39,494 nucleotides of DNA, from assembly GCF_901875555.1 (NCBI RefSeq), contig NZ_CABFMD010000007.1, forward strand, positions 1 through 39,494, in the 5' to 3' direction. The translations under genes were made by a program, and so were the position numbers. The notes under the pieces were generated by a model. It saw only the letters and a program-made list of their open reading frames with translations. It ran no database searches and was not told the origin of the DNA. Within the stretch, counting starts at the first letter, position 1; the number at the start of each line of letters is the position of its first letter. This document shows positions 1 to 7,779 of the stretch, one piece after another. The stretch comes from Streptococcus parasanguinis (lineage in GTDB: Bacteria > Bacillota > Bacilli > Lactobacillales > Streptococcaceae).

Positions 1-123
1 TGAGTAGGGCTGTAAAAGCTGATGAAATCAGCGTAGTAGAGCCCACTCAACCACTGCGTCTTGCTCGACAATCCAAATAAACATAGAAAGAGGCTAGGAA
101 TTTTGTCCCAGCCTTTTTTGCTT
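1..123 (+). repeat. Three-hairpin intergenic repeat, copy A (5' truncated by window edge)
   Basis: This matches the middle and 3' parts of copies B (1974-2154) and C (23816-23997). It has the GTTGAGTAGGGCT...AGCCCACTCAAC stem with an inner GCTGAT/ATCAGC hairpin, the ACTGCGTCTTGCTCGACAAT segment, and a final GGCTAGGAATTTTGTCCCAGCC hairpin followed by T's, which should act as a terminator. The window starts inside the element, so its first hairpin and the gene it follows are not visible. Confidence 0.85.
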
Positions 124-134
124 GTAATAAATGA

Positions 135-163
135 TTGACAGGGAGAGCTTTTTTCGCTATTCT
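135..163 (+). promoter_or_regulatory. Promoter of the phosphodiesterase gene
   Basis: A consensus -35 TTGACA (135-140), a 17-bp spacer and a -10 TATTCT (158-163) lie just upstream of the AAAGGGAG ribosome-binding site at 182-189. Downstream is the single gene at 192. Confidence 0.6.
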
Positions 164-191
164 AGGGGAATAATGGAAATGAAAGGGAGAC

Positions 192-1958
192 ATGATGAAA
201 CGGAGTTACTGGCAAGACTTGAAGGGGGCCTTTTACTTGATCTGGCGCAACAAATGGTCCTTTATCGCGATTGGGATTTTGCTACAATTTGTCGTTGGCA
301 TTGGTGCTGCGGCCTTGAGCTGGGTCTTTCAACTGGCTATTTTACTCTCGGGTCAGGCCAATATTGATAAGAACAACCTTGTTTCTGTCATGAGCCATCC
401 CTTAAGCTTGCTGGCTCTTTTGGTCTTTATCATGGTCTTTGCCTTCTTGTTTATGCTGGAGATGCGGACCCTGATTTCGGTCATTTATCTGTCGCGTACC
501 GATCAGCACTTGTCCTTTAAAAAGGTGCTGCGCCAATCATTTGGTCGCTTGAAGGATCTAGCGGGTAGAAACCTGCTTTATTTTCTGCTTTATCTCCTTT
601 TGACCTTGCCTGTCGCAGGTGTCTTGATTGGATCGACCCTGACAGATGGTCTTTATATTCCAAACTTTATCACAGGAGAGTTTGAAAAGACCACGATCGG
701 CTCGATCGGGCTCTTAGTGGTAGAGCTGACCCTTCTCTATCTCAATCTTCGCTTGATCTATACGGTTCCCAACCTCGTGGTGGAGGACTTACCATTTGGT
801 CGTGCCTTGAAAAAAAGTTGGAATATGACCAAAAAAGGTGGCTTTCGTCTCTTATGGAGAATTCTGTCCTTTGAGTTTCTCTTAACTTTCCTTGGGATTC
901 TGCTGGTCCTGGGTCTGGTTTTCGCCTTGACCGTGATCGATAAAGAGGGCCAGTATTTCTGGGTGGTGACGGCCTTTTTGGTCTTGATTCGAACCTTCCT
1001 TTTCATTTTCACAGTCTTGACAAAGGTGGGGTCGCTCGGCATCATCTTGGACTCTGCATGGGAAGTACCGAGCCGATCAGTCATGCGCTCAAAAGGCAGT
1101 CGAAAGATGAAGGGACTCTTTGCTCTGACAGTGGTCTTTCTCATGTTCCAATCGGGGATATCAGCCTTTGAACTTGCAACCCTAAAGGTCAATGACCAGA
1201 TCAAGCTCATCGCTCATCGAGGAGATATTTCGAAAGGGGTTGAAAATTCCCTGGAAGCCTTAGAAGCCGCTGCTAAGAAAAAAGCAGCTTATGCGGAGAT
1301 GGATATTCTCCTTACCAAGGACCATCAATTTGTCGTCATGCATGACTACAATCTCAAGCGCCTGGCCGGGGTGGATAGGGATGTAAAAGACATGACCCTA
1401 GCTGAGGTGCAAGGCCTCAAGATTCAACAGGATGGTCACACGAGTCACATCCCATCCTTTGAGGAGTATGTCAAACGGGCCAAAGAATTGAACATAAAGC
1501 TTTTGGTTGAGCTCAAGCCCCATGGTGGAGAGCCAGCTAATTATGTAGACCTCTTTGTCCAGAAGATGAAGGAGCTGGGAGTTGATAAGGACTATCCAGC
1601 CATGTCTTTGGATCTGTCGGTCATGGAAAAGGTTGAGAAGAAAGCTCCGGAAATTAAGACCGGCTATGTCATTCCGATTCAATTTGGTCGTTTTGAGAAG
1701 GCCTCGGTCGACTTTTTTGCCATTGAAGACTTTTCTTATCAGGAGGATTTGGTGACTCAGGCTCATAAGATGAAAAAAGAGCTTTATGTCTGGACCATCA
1801 ATGATAAACAAAAATTGACCAAGTATTTGCAACAACCCATTGATGGCTTGATTACGGATAAATTGACAGAGGCACAAAGACTGAAAAAGGATTTGAAAGA
1901 AAATAAATCTTACGTTGATCGCTTCTTGAATCTCGTCGAAATGTCTAAGGAAGAATAA
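192..1958 (+). CDS. Membrane-anchored glycerophosphodiester phosphodiesterase
   Basis: The predicted enzyme hydrolyses glycerophosphodiesters to sn-glycerol-3-phosphate and an alcohol. It is two-domain. Residues 1 to about 330 are a multi-pass membrane region of the GPDPase membrane-domain type with several hydrophobic helices. Residues from about 337 form a GDPD TIM barrel. H342-R343-G344, E369, D371 and H384-D385 fit the family's catalytic and metal-binding motifs (AHRG, ExD, HD). The 588-residue length suits this membrane-fused form rather than the secreted GlpQ form. Two adjacent ATGs exist (192 and 195); the second sits 5 nt from the SD and may be the true start. The gene is monocistronic, with its own promoter and a repeat element directly downstream. 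Function in lipoteichoic-acid or phospholipid turnover is inferred. Confidence 0.9.
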   Translation: MMKRSYWQDLKGAFYLIWRNKWSFIAIGILLQFVVGIGAAALSWVFQLAILLSGQANIDKNNLVSVMSHPLSLLALLVFIMVFAFLFMLEMRTLISVIYLSRTDQHLSFKKVLRQSFGRLKDLAGRNLLYFLLYLLLTLPVAGVLIGSTLTDGLYIPNFITGEFEKTTIGSIGLLVVELTLLYLNLRLIYTVPNLVVEDLPFGRALKKSWNMTKKGGFRLLWRILSFEFLLTFLGILLVLGLVFALTVIDKEGQYFWVVTAFLVLIRTFLFIFTVLTKVGSLGIILDSAWEVPSRSVMRSKGSRKMKGLFALTVVFLMFQSGISAFELATLKVNDQIKLIAHRGDISKGVENSLEALEAAAKKKAAYAEMDILLTKDHQFVVMHDYNLKRLAGVDRDVKDMTLAEVQGLKIQQDGHTSHIPSFEEYVKRAKELNIKLLVELKPHGGEPANYVDLFVQKMKELGVDKDYPAMSLDLSVMEKVEKKAPEIKTGYVIPIQFGRFEKASVDFFAIEDFSYQEDLVTQAHKMKKELYVWTINDKQKLTKYLQQPIDGLITDKLTEAQRLKKDLKENKSYVDRFLNLVEMSKEE

Positions 1959-1973
1959 GATAGGAAAGGCATA

Positions 1974-2154
1974 GAGAGAGTGGGACAGAAATCGGTCATT
2001 CGTTAGAATTCGATTTCGTCGTCCCACCTCCGCACAGTTGAGTAGGTCTGTAAAAACTGATGAAATCAGCGTAGTAGGGCCCACTCAACCACTGCGTCTT
2101 GATCTACAATCCAAAGACAATTGAGAGGCTAGGACTTGTGTCCCAGACTCTTTT
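1974..2154 (+). repeat. Three-hairpin intergenic repeat, copy B (full length)
   Basis: Full unit of about 181 bp. Hairpin 1 is GTGGGAC-a-GAAATCG pairing with CGATTTC-gtc-GTCCCAC. Hairpin 2 is GTTGAGT...ACTCAAC enclosing GCTGAT-like arms. Hairpin 3 is GAGGCTAGGAC/GTGTCCCAGACTC followed by T's. The first bases (AGAGAGTGGGACA) are also roughly complementary to the last ones, so the unit has imperfect terminal inverted repeats. It follows the phosphodiesterase gene closely and probably ends its transcript. Confidence 0.85.
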
Positions 2155-2193
2155 GTAGTGGATCAACAGAAAAACTGATCCTATCTAAAAATC

Positions 2194-2222
2194 TTGCTTT
2201 TTTTGCGAATTTAGTTTACAAT
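2194..2222 (+). promoter_or_regulatory. Promoter of the ABC exporter operon
   Basis: -35 TTGCTT (2194-2199), 17-bp spacer, -10 TACAAT (2217-2222). The expected start near 2229 leaves an untranslated leader of about 125 nt before the first gene. Confidence 0.55.
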
Positions 2223-2240
2223 GGTACTAACTCAATATAC

Positions 2241-2290
2241 ATGCGTAATCCCTAGGGTCTTTCCCTCAGGGAATTTTGTGTGTTTTGACC
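2241..2290 (+). promoter_or_regulatory. Putative ribosome-mediated attenuator in the ABC exporter leader
   Basis: A tiny ORF (ATG CGT AAT CCC TAG, 2241-2255, peptide MRNP) starts about 12 nt after the predicted transcription start. Its last codons form the 5' arm of a stem: AATCCCT-a-GGG (2247-2257) pairs, with two small bulges, with CCCTCAGGGAATT (2263-2275). The stem is followed by TTTTGTGTGTTTT, so it looks like an intrinsic terminator with an imperfect U-tract. A ribosome stalled on the mini-ORF would prevent the stem. A second possible leader ORF with a strong SD (GGGAGG) starts at TTG 2312 and stops at 2338 (peptide MFLPRVKV). B. subtilis bmrCD, a related exporter pair, is controlled by leader-peptide attenuation; that precedent is the basis for the inference here. 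Confidence 0.45.
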
Positions 2291-2356
2291 TATTTTTAGT
2301 GGGAGGAAACCTTGTTTCTACCACGGGTAAAAGTATGAAACTTATTGGAGGTAATG

Positions 2357-4102
2357 ATGATTCGATCCTTAATTTCCGAGATCAAAGAATTCAAGAAGCC
2401 CTCGATTTTGGCTTCCTTGTTTATGGTCTTTGAAGTCATGTTTGAGATTTCAATTCCCTTTGTCATGGCGAGTTTGCTAGACCAAGGTGTGCTACAAAGA
2501 AATATGCAGAATATCTTGTTTTATGGTGGACTCATGCTGGTCTGTGCCTTTTGCTCCCTCTTTTGTGGGATGCAGTCGGCCCGTTATGGCGCCTATGCAT
2601 CGGCTGGTTTTGCCAAAAACCTTCGTCGAGCTATTTTCAAAAAGGTCCAAACCTTCTCGTTTGAAAATATTGACCAGTTTTCATCAGGTGGGCTGGTTAC
2701 TCGGATGATGACGGACGTGACCAATGTGCAGAATTCTTATCAAATGATCATTCGGATCTGTGTGCGTGCACCGCTCAATTTGATCTTTGCCATTGTGGCT
2801 TGTTTTATGATCAATGCAGAGATGGCCATGATCTTTGTCTATGTGACCATCTTTTTGGCAGCAGTTCTCAGCATCATTATGAAGATTGTGTATCCGCTCT
2901 TTACGGAGGTTTTTGAAGCCTATGACAATTTAAATAATAGTATTAAAGAAAACATCACCAATATGCGGGTGGTCAAGTCTTATGTCAAAGAAGCAGATGA
3001 AACGGTTAAGTTTAAGAAGGCTTCACGCTTGATTTACAACATGTTTATGAAGGCCATCCGTGTCGTTGTCTTTAGTAGCCCAGCTATGATGCTTTCGATG
3101 TATGCTTCCTTCCTTTTGATCTCTTGGATTGGGGCTCATCTGATCGTTGGTGGCCAGCTCTCTACTGGAAATTTGACCTCTATGTTTAGCTACACCATGA
3201 CCATTCTCATGTCGCTCATGATGTTTATGATGATCTTTGTCATGTTGTCCATTTCCATGGCTTCTGTCGAGCGGATCAATGAAGTTTTGACGACCAAAAC
3301 GACGATTGACTCTCCCAAAAATGGCCTCAAAGAAGTGGCCAATGGAGCAATTGACTTTGAGGATGTAACCTTTGCCTATACCGATGAAAATGGCGATAAG
3401 ACCCATGTTTTACAAGGGTTGAATCTTTCGATTTCTTCCGGTGAAGTCATTGGGATCCTGGGGGGGACAGGTTCTGGGAAATCGAGCCTGGTACAGTTGA
3501 TTCCTCGTCTCTATGATGTCGAGTCTGGTCGGGTGACAGTAGCGGGCCACGATGTCAAAGAGTACGATCTCGATGCTCTTCGCAAGCAAGTGGCTATGGT
3601 TCTACAGACCAATGTCCTTTTCTCTGGTACGATTAAAGAAAATATGCGCTGGGGAAAGAAAGATGCGACGGATGAAGAGATCATTGCAGCTTGTAAGATT
3701 GCGCAAGCCGATGAATTTATTCAAGATTTCAAAGAGGGCTATGACACCAAGATTGAACGCGGTGGGTCCAACGTATCAGGTGGTCAACGTCAACGTCTTT
3801 GTATCGCGCGTGCCCTTCTCATGAATCCGAAGATTTTGATTCTGGACGATTCGACTTCTGCGGTCGATACCAAGACGGATAGCTTGATCCGTCAAGGGTT
3901 GGCCACCAGCTTGAAAGAGACCACCAAGATCATCATTGGTCAACGGATTTCCTCGATTCAAGATGCAGATCGCATTATCGTCATGAATGATGGTCAGATC
4001 GATGCCATCGGTCGTCACGAGGAACTGCTTGCGACCAACGCCATTTACCAAGAAGTATACGAAATGCAAACACAAGGGAAAGGAGAAGCAGATGAAAACT
4101 AA
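2357..4102 (+). CDS. Heterodimeric ABC multidrug exporter, degenerate-site subunit (BmrC/LmrC type)
   Basis: First half-transporter of a drug-efflux pair: an N-terminal six-helix exporter domain (about 1-300) and an ATPase domain. The Walker A GGTGSGKSS lies near residue 370, the signature is VSGGQRQR and the Walker B is LILDDSTS near 495. The catalytic glutamate is replaced by Asp (LDD rather than LDE) and the switch histidine by Gln (GQRISS rather than AHRLS), the pattern of the degenerate-site partner in heterodimeric exporters such as TM287/288 and BmrCD. The SD GGAGG (2347-2351) places the start at ATG 2357, giving 581 residues; a longer reading from TTG 2345 overlaps the SD. Its stop overlaps the next gene by 11 nt, implying coupled synthesis. 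Substrates cannot be told from sequence. Confidence 0.9.
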   Translation: MIRSLISEIKEFKKPSILASLFMVFEVMFEISIPFVMASLLDQGVLQRNMQNILFYGGLMLVCAFCSLFCGMQSARYGAYASAGFAKNLRRAIFKKVQTFSFENIDQFSSGGLVTRMMTDVTNVQNSYQMIIRICVRAPLNLIFAIVACFMINAEMAMIFVYVTIFLAAVLSIIMKIVYPLFTEVFEAYDNLNNSIKENITNMRVVKSYVKEADETVKFKKASRLIYNMFMKAIRVVVFSSPAMMLSMYASFLLISWIGAHLIVGGQLSTGNLTSMFSYTMTILMSLMMFMMIFVMLSISMASVERINEVLTTKTTIDSPKNGLKEVANGAIDFEDVTFAYTDENGDKTHVLQGLNLSISSGEVIGILGGTGSGKSSLVQLIPRLYDVESGRVTVAGHDVKEYDLDALRKQVAMVLQTNVLFSGTIKENMRWGKKDATDEEIIAACKIAQADEFIQDFKEGYDTKIERGGSNVSGGQRQRLCIARALLMNPKILILDDSTSAVDTKTDSLIRQGLATSLKETTKIIIGQRISSIQDADRIIVMNDGQIDAIGRHEELLATNAIYQEVYEMQTQGKGEADEN

Positions 4103-5960
4103 GAAAAAAGCAAATCTAGGCTCGCTCCTTCGCTTGCTCAACTTCCTTTGGAAGAACTATAAACTTGCCCTGATCATCTCCTCTATCTTGATCGTTCTAT
4201 CGTCTCTTGCGACGGTCAATGTGATAGCTTCGATTCAGTCCTTGGTCGATGTCTATGTAGAGCCCATGCTGACAAGCAACAGCCAGGATTTTGGACCGCT
4301 CTTGTCCTTCCTGATGCGGGTTAGTTTGATCTGTTTGATCGGGGTACTTGCTAACTATGGCTTTACCTTGATCATGGCGACGGTTTCTCAAGATTCGCTT
4401 AGAAGTCTTCGAAATCAGTTGTTTGCCCGTATGCAAAAACTACCGGTTCGCTACTTTGATACCCACCAACACGGGGACATCATGTCCATCTATACCAATG
4501 ATATTGATGCCCTTCGTCAGGCCATTGAACAATCCATTCCCCAACTCATCTCTTCAGCCATTACCATCCTTGGGGTAACGATTACCATGCTGACGGTTAG
4601 TCCACTTTTGTTCCTGATTGTTCTGGTGATGGTCCTTGTTATGTTCTTTATTATCAAGGATGTTTCTGGCAAGTCTGGTCGTTACTTTGGGGCCCAACAA
4701 AAGAACTTAGGGATCGAAAATGGCTTTATTGAAGAAATGATGTCGGGTCAAAAAGTGGTTAAGGCCTTTGTCCATGAAGCAGAAAGCATCGAAGATTTTG
4801 ATCGCATTAATGACCAACTCTTTGAATCTTCATACCAAGCCAACCGCTATGCCAATGTCCTCATGCCGGTTCTTGGAAATCTAGGAAATGTTTCCTTTGT
4901 ATTGACAGCCTTGGTCGGTGGGATTATTGCCCTAAACGGTATCGGTGGGTTGACCATCGGTGGACTGATGGCCTTTCTGCAATTGAACCGTTCCTTCACG
5001 GGTCCGATTGCTCAGGTCTCTCAACAATTGAACTTTGTCCTCATGGCCTTGGCTGGTGGAGATCGTGTCTTTGATCTTTTGGATGAGGAAGAAGAAGTCA
5101 ATCAAGGGAAAGTCACCTTGGTCAACTATGAACTGGTCGATGGAGAAATGGTCGAAACTGATCAGAAAACCAACAAATGGGCTTGGAAACATCCTCGTCC
5201 AAATGGCAGCTACCAGTTGGTCAAACTGGTGGGGCATGTGGTCTTTGACCATGTTGATTTCTCCTATGATGGGAAAAAGCAGATCCTTAAAGGGATTAAT
5301 CTCTACGCGGAAAAAGGTCAAAAAGTGGCCTTTGTCGGTGCGACTGGTGCGGGTAAGACCACCATTACCAATTTGATCAACCGTTTCTATGATATTCAGT
5401 CTGGAATGATCACTTATGATGGCATCGATGTTAAATTAATCGATAAGGATTCTCTTCGTCGCTCCCTCGGTATTGTTTTGCAAGATACTCACTTATTTAC
5501 GGGAACCATTGCGGAAAACATTGCTTATGGCCGTGCAGATGCGACTCGTGAGGAGATTCTGGAGGCGGCTCGGATTGCCAATGTGGATTCCTTTGTCAAA
5601 CACTTGGATCAGGGCTATGAAACGGTCTTGACGGATGATGGAGCTGGCCTTTCAAATGGTCAACGGCAATTGATCGCCATTGCCCGTGCAGCCCTTGCCA
5701 ATGCGCCAGTCTTGATTCTGGACGAAGCGACGTCTTCGATCGACTCGCGGACAGAGAAGATGGTGCAAGAAGGGATGGACCGCCTGATGGAAGGTCGGAC
5801 AGTCTTTGTTATCGCCCACCGTCTATCGACGATTGTCAATTCCGATGTGATCATGGTGATGGACCACGGACGCATCATCGAGCGAGGCAACCATGCTTCC
5901 TTGATGGCAGAACGTGGCACCTATTACCGCCTCTACACCGGTGGACTTGAAATTGATTAA
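4092..5960 (+). CDS. Heterodimeric ABC multidrug exporter, catalytic-site subunit (BmrD/LmrD type)
   Basis: Partner half-transporter of 622 residues: membrane domain about 20-330, ATPase domain from about 390. Walker A is GATGAGKTT near 416, Walker B LILDEATSS near 542 keeps the catalytic Glu, and the switch motif is IAHRLST. The signature is LSNGQRQL instead of LSGGQ. That completes the degenerate site formed with the first subunit, while this subunit's Walker motifs and the partner's intact signature make the active site. A roughly 50-residue insert rich in charged residues and Trp (around TNKWAWKHP) separates membrane and ATPase domains, as in LmrD/YheH-like proteins. Start at ATG 4092 is set by the SD AAGGAG at 4079-4084 and the overlap with the upstream stop. 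A terminator follows at 5965. Confidence 0.9.
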   Translation: MKTKKKANLGSLLRLLNFLWKNYKLALIISSILIVLSSLATVNVIASIQSLVDVYVEPMLTSNSQDFGPLLSFLMRVSLICLIGVLANYGFTLIMATVSQDSLRSLRNQLFARMQKLPVRYFDTHQHGDIMSIYTNDIDALRQAIEQSIPQLISSAITILGVTITMLTVSPLLFLIVLVMVLVMFFIIKDVSGKSGRYFGAQQKNLGIENGFIEEMMSGQKVVKAFVHEAESIEDFDRINDQLFESSYQANRYANVLMPVLGNLGNVSFVLTALVGGIIALNGIGGLTIGGLMAFLQLNRSFTGPIAQVSQQLNFVLMALAGGDRVFDLLDEEEEVNQGKVTLVNYELVDGEMVETDQKTNKWAWKHPRPNGSYQLVKLVGHVVFDHVDFSYDGKKQILKGINLYAEKGQKVAFVGATGAGKTTITNLINRFYDIQSGMITYDGIDVKLIDKDSLRRSLGIVLQDTHLFTGTIAENIAYGRADATREEILEAARIANVDSFVKHLDQGYETVLTDDGAGLSNGQRQLIAIARAALANAPVLILDEATSSIDSRTEKMVQEGMDRLMEGRTVFVIAHRLSTIVNSDVIMVMDHGRIIERGNHASLMAERGTYYRLYTGGLEID

Positions 5961-5964
5961 ACCA

Positions 5965-5994
5965 AAAAAGCTTGAGCGTTGGCTCAGGCTTTTT
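5965..5994. terminator. Terminator after the ABC operon (bidirectional)
   Basis: Stem AAAAAGCTTGAGC (5965-5977), loop GTTG, arm GCTCAGGCTTTTT (5982-5994). It has A's on one side and T's on the other, so it can serve both strands. It ends 2 nt before the stop codon of the gpx remnant. Confidence 0.8.
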
Positions 5995-5996
5995 AC

Positions 5997-6068
5997 TTAT
6001 TTCTCAAGCAATTCTTGGATTAAGTCTTCCATAGCAGCTGGTTCTGTTTTGGAGGAGAAGCGTTGGGC
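5997..6068 (-). pseudogene. Remnant of a glutathione peroxidase 3' end
   Basis: By eye, 64 of 72 bases match the 3' end of the intact gpx gene (9608-9679) in the same orientation. The minus strand reads AQRFSSKTEPAAMEDLIQ then ELLEK and a stop; the intact gene ends AQRFSSKTEPAAMEDLIQ then KLLDN. Most differences are silent, so the fragment came from a gene that had diverged under selection rather than from a fresh local duplication. Similarity stops sharply after the GCGTTGGGC at 6060-6068. It marks one edge of the efflux cassette. Confidence 0.85.
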
Positions 6069-6192
6069 TTACTTTGGCATGTTTAAATATCAAAAAATTG
6101 GTGAAATGGATAGCGAATATCCCTTTTTATTTTGTTTTAAATCCGGTTTTTGGATGAAATAATAGATGATAAAGCAAATAATTTCAAAAATA

Positions 6193-6228
6193 CAACAAAA
6201 AGACAAACGCCAAAAATGACGTTTGTCT
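6193..6228 (-). terminator. Terminator of the DHA2 efflux gene
   Basis: AGACAAACG (6201-6209) pairs perfectly with CGTTTGTCT (6220-6228). The A-rich run at 6193-6200 becomes the U-tract on the minus strand, downstream of the pump gene that ends at 6270. Confidence 0.6.
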
Positions 6229-6237
6229 ACTTTCTGA

Positions 6238-6265
6238 GATTTCAGTAGTCACTGAAATCCTTTTT
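6238..6265 (+). terminator. Plus-strand hairpin terminator facing the efflux gene
   Basis: GATTTCAGT (6238-6246), loop AGTC, ACTGAAATC (6251-6259), then CTTTTT. On the plus strand it would stop transcription running into the convergent pump gene. Confidence 0.55.
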
Positions 6266-6269
6266 ATAG

Positions 6270-7622
6270 TTAATTATTGTGTTTTGAAAAAATCATGTCC
6301 TTTAAACTCATAATAACTAACACTAATGTAATTCCCCATCCAATCCGAGTAGCTAATAATAGATTGTTTGGCCAAAGATTTAGACAGGTTGAACCGACTG
6401 CTGAACCAGCCGAAATGGCAATATTTTGTACCATTCGTTGTAAAGCTCCCGTGCTTCCTTGCATTTCCATGGGACTGGCTTGCATAATACTAGCGATATT
6501 TGCAGGCTGAAAATAGCCACCACCAACACCATAAATAAAAAGTCCAAAAGTTAGAAACAGATAAGACCATTTGGGATTAAGAAATACTAAGAAAATTAAA
6601 GACAGGCAAATAATACCCAAACCTAAGCGACTAAAAGTTATGTTTTTACTCCCATAGTTCAATTTTCCTGATACTCGTGAAAAGATAACTAATCCAGCTG
6701 GAGCTCCCAAAACAAGAAATCCAGTAACTCCTACTCCTAAATGATATAACTGTTCAAAAATAAATGGAGGTAGTAAAAATATCATGGCAGAGGCAAAACC
6801 AAAAGCAATCGTCTGTAAAAAGTGAGAAATTACTTTAGGATTCTCCTTAAGTCCCTTAACATTGACAAGTGGATTTTTTTGGATAAATTCAATTCGATAA
6901 AATAAAATACCAATCAATAAACTAATTATTATTAGAAAAAGACTGATTATTTGTAAATGACTCTTACTTAATAATGATAGTCCTAACAATAGGCAAATTA
7001 ACATTATTGCATTAACAATTGTTCCAGATGTGTCTAATTTTTGATTGTTAGTCTGCTCAGAAACTTTGTTAAGAAGATAGTGATTGCAAATAATACCAAT
7101 AATTACGAAAGGGACATTTATCCAAAAAATAAATCGCCAAACATTTAAAGATAGCAATATGCCACCTAAAGAGGGACCTAATACAGGACCTAAACCTATC
7201 ATAACTCCTAAAATACTAATAGAGCTATTTTTTTGTTCTTCTGATACTAATGTTGTAATCAAAGCTGCAGAAGTAGCTTGTAAGGCAGCTGCCCCAATTC
7301 CTTGAATTACTCGCCCAGCGATAAGCCAACCAATACTATTAGCAAACCCACAAAAAAGCGAGCTAAGTCCAAAAAGAACGAATCCTAAGTAAGAAATTTT
7401 TAGTTTGCCGAATTTGTCACTAAAAATGCCTAAAGGAAGTATGAATATTGCCAATGCCAGTGCATATCCAGTTATTGTAAAAGCTGCAGTATTAGCTGTT
7501 GTATGGAATTGCTCTTTTAGGAAAGATAGTGCAACATTGATAATACCAGTATCTAAAGTTGACAATAACATTCCCATACCTGCGATAACTGTTATTAGTA
7601 AATCCTGCAACCGTCTACTCAT
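6270..7622 (-). CDS. DHA2-family MFS drug efflux transporter
   Basis: Proton-driven multidrug pump of the major facilitator superfamily, 450 residues and almost entirely hydrophobic. Near the N terminus is LDTGIINVALSFL, which resembles the DHA2 membrane-1 motif (LDxTIVNVAL). Motif A is GIFSDKFGKLKIS between helices 2 and 3, and the antiporter motif C is GLGPVLGPSLGG in helix 5. The start is supported by AAGGAGG shortly upstream. It is read divergently from the ArsR-type regulator at 7780 across a roughly 150-bp gap holding inverted repeats, the usual layout for a repressor-controlled pump. Base composition is much more AT-rich than the flanking core genes, and the cassette is bounded by gpx sequence, so it was probably acquired by transfer. 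The drug specificity is unknown. Confidence 0.88.
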   Translation of the reverse strand: MSRRLQDLLITVIAGMGMLLSTLDTGIINVALSFLKEQFHTTANTAAFTITGYALALAIFILPLGIFSDKFGKLKISYLGFVLFGLSSLFCGFANSIGWLIAGRVIQGIGAAALQATSAALITTLVSEEQKNSSISILGVMIGLGPVLGPSLGGILLSLNVWRFIFWINVPFVIIGIICNHYLLNKVSEQTNNQKLDTSGTIVNAIMLICLLLGLSLLSKSHLQIISLFLIIISLLIGILFYRIEFIQKNPLVNVKGLKENPKVISHFLQTIAFGFASAMIFLLPPFIFEQLYHLGVGVTGFLVLGAPAGLVIFSRVSGKLNYGSKNITFSRLGLGIICLSLIFLVFLNPKWSYLFLTFGLFIYGVGGGYFQPANIASIMQASPMEMQGSTGALQRMVQNIAISAGSAVGSTCLNLWPNNLLLATRIGWGITLVLVIMSLKDMIFSKHNN

Positions 7623-7670
7623 AAAATTTCCTCCTTGGGTTTAGCTGTGTAAATTAAATGTTTAGTATCG

Positions 7671-7717
7671 TGTATCATAAATATAACCTCTTTTCTAAAA
7701 ATTATAAATATGATACA
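7671..7717. promoter_or_regulatory. Candidate operator between efflux pump and regulator
   Basis: A perfect 9-bp inverted repeat, TGTATCATA (7671-7679) and TATGATACA (7709-7717), overlaps the likely -10 of the regulator (TACAAT, 7714-7719) and lies where the pump promoter must be. A second inverted pair, CGATTC (7740-7745) and GAATCG (7756-7761), lies between that promoter and the regulator's SD. Both fit dimer-binding sites for the adjacent ArsR-type protein; that assignment is inference. Confidence 0.45.
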
Positions 7718-7779
7718 ATGAAATAAAATTTTAATCAATCGATTCTGAAAATATCGAATCGTTTAGAAGGAACATGCAC

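Noticed and set aside
1398..2084. Minus-strand ORF beginning MGPTTLISSVFTDLLN
   Set aside because: Its start and first part are the repeat element read backwards, and the rest is antisense to the phosphodiesterase gene. The same reading recurs at 23601-23927, so it is a by-product of the repeat.
2221..2433. 70-codon plus-strand ORF at the ABC leader
   Set aside because: It starts inside the -10 box and overlaps the real gene in another frame; the leader elements explain this region better.
5914..6162. 82-codon ORF across the ABC terminator
   Set aside because: It runs through the end of the ABC gene, a terminator and the antisense of the gpx remnant; no SD.
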